Shown here: positions 48,796-48,927 of the stretch, piece after piece | Layout: every line of letters begins with the position of its first letter | Position numbering within the stretch: position 1 is the first letter of the stretch | DNA from: an uncultured Mediterraneibacter sp. | GTDB taxonomy: Bacteria > Bacillota > Clostridia > Lachnospirales > Lachnospiraceae | Direction of reading: 5' to 3' | DNA: 48,927 nucleotides | NCBI GenBank assembly: GCA_944377745.1 | Contig: CALWFV010000024.1 | Location: forward strand, 1 to 48,927 | Program-made: the position numbers and the translations under genes | The notes under the pieces: model-generated | The model's input: only the letters and a program-made list of their open reading frames with translations | Told to the model about the DNA's origin: nothing | Database searches by the model: none

Positions 48796-48927
48796 AGGGG
48801 CATATAATAAGAGAGCGGAGCATAGGTTTTGGGAAGTTACAGTTCACACGCAATGTCATTTACTTAACTGCAAATGACAATACTATGGCTGTATGTTGTA
48901 GCTTTTTTGAGTAACTTAAAAAAATTC
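48796..48927. other. End of window
   Basis: No gene is seen. An inverted repeat GTCATTT/AAATGAC (about 48855-48878) with a ten-base loop lies downstream of the RelA-domain gene; it has no T run and I do not call it a terminator. Confidence 0.4.

Overview
The window is a chromosomal segment of a low-to-mid GC Firmicute, most probably a gut Lachnospiraceae member. This is inferred from gene content (LysRS with a C-terminal tRNA-binding domain, KtrAB, a YczE-type membrane protein fused to a cytidylate-kinase-like domain, CIRCE elements, Rpn nucleases, an orphan ACP/ligase operon), from strong AGGAGG ribosome binding sites and from canonical TTGACA/TATAAT promoters. No rRNA, tRNA, CRISPR array or intact transposase was seen.

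Layout. (1) 1-3.3 kb: a flavin reductase and a phosphoesterase, then convergent genes for the YczE-kinase fusion and an autoregulated MarR repressor. (2) 3.5-11.9 kb: an accessory stretch of small single-function genes (three GNATs, DUF1349, S51 peptidase, cupin, 3-methyladenine glycosylase, flavin reductase) interrupted by decay. It holds two copies of a 1.2 kb module (Rpn nuclease, structured leader, divergent promoter); one Rpn copy, a RibD-like reductase and a VOC protein are pseudogenes. A compact unit at 11.85-12.10 kb looks like an orphan small-RNA gene. (3) 12.2-17.1 kb: a three-gene c-di-GMP operon (PAS/GAF/GGDEF/EAL, PilZ, membrane GGDEF). (4) 17.3-25.6 kb: KtrB-KtrA potassium uptake, an rRNA methyltransferase, ornithine carbamoyltransferase with an ArgR-like box, BirA flanked by striking palindromic DNA, a small acidic protein, and Lon under a CIRCE operator. 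(5) 25.8-31.3 kb: a TetR repressor diverging from a five-gene operon (SCP2-like, membrane-anchored alpha/beta hydrolase, condensation-type acyltransferase, acyl carrier protein, acyl-AMP ligase), followed by a 235 bp imperfect giant hairpin. (6) 31.5-37.8 kb: an AAA/PD-(D/E)XK protein and a housekeeping run coaX-dus-greA-lysS. (7) 37.8-48.9 kb: an orphan anti-sigma gene with the last 27 codons of its lost ECF sigma factor, a CIRCE-controlled Hsp20, a YczE paralogue with a MATE exporter, a two-component system, a rhuM gene broken by an in-frame TGA, a SulP transporter with a long C-terminal extension, and a RelA/SpoT-domain protein.

The best candidate for an undescribed system is the TetR-controlled operon at 26.7-31.3 kb. 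It has the parts to activate an acyl group, load it on a dedicated carrier protein and transfer it to an acceptor by a condensation-type enzyme, with a lipid-binding protein and an anchored hydrolase, and three tandem operator-like repeats in front. Second-line candidates are the Rpn leader with two hairpins whose stems covary between the duplicated copies, the small-RNA unit at 11.85-12.10 kb, and the family of palindromic or structured intergenic elements (21501-21685, 21702-21742, 22784-22843, 31262-31496, 37848-37895). All assignments come from reading translations and motifs; no database search was run.
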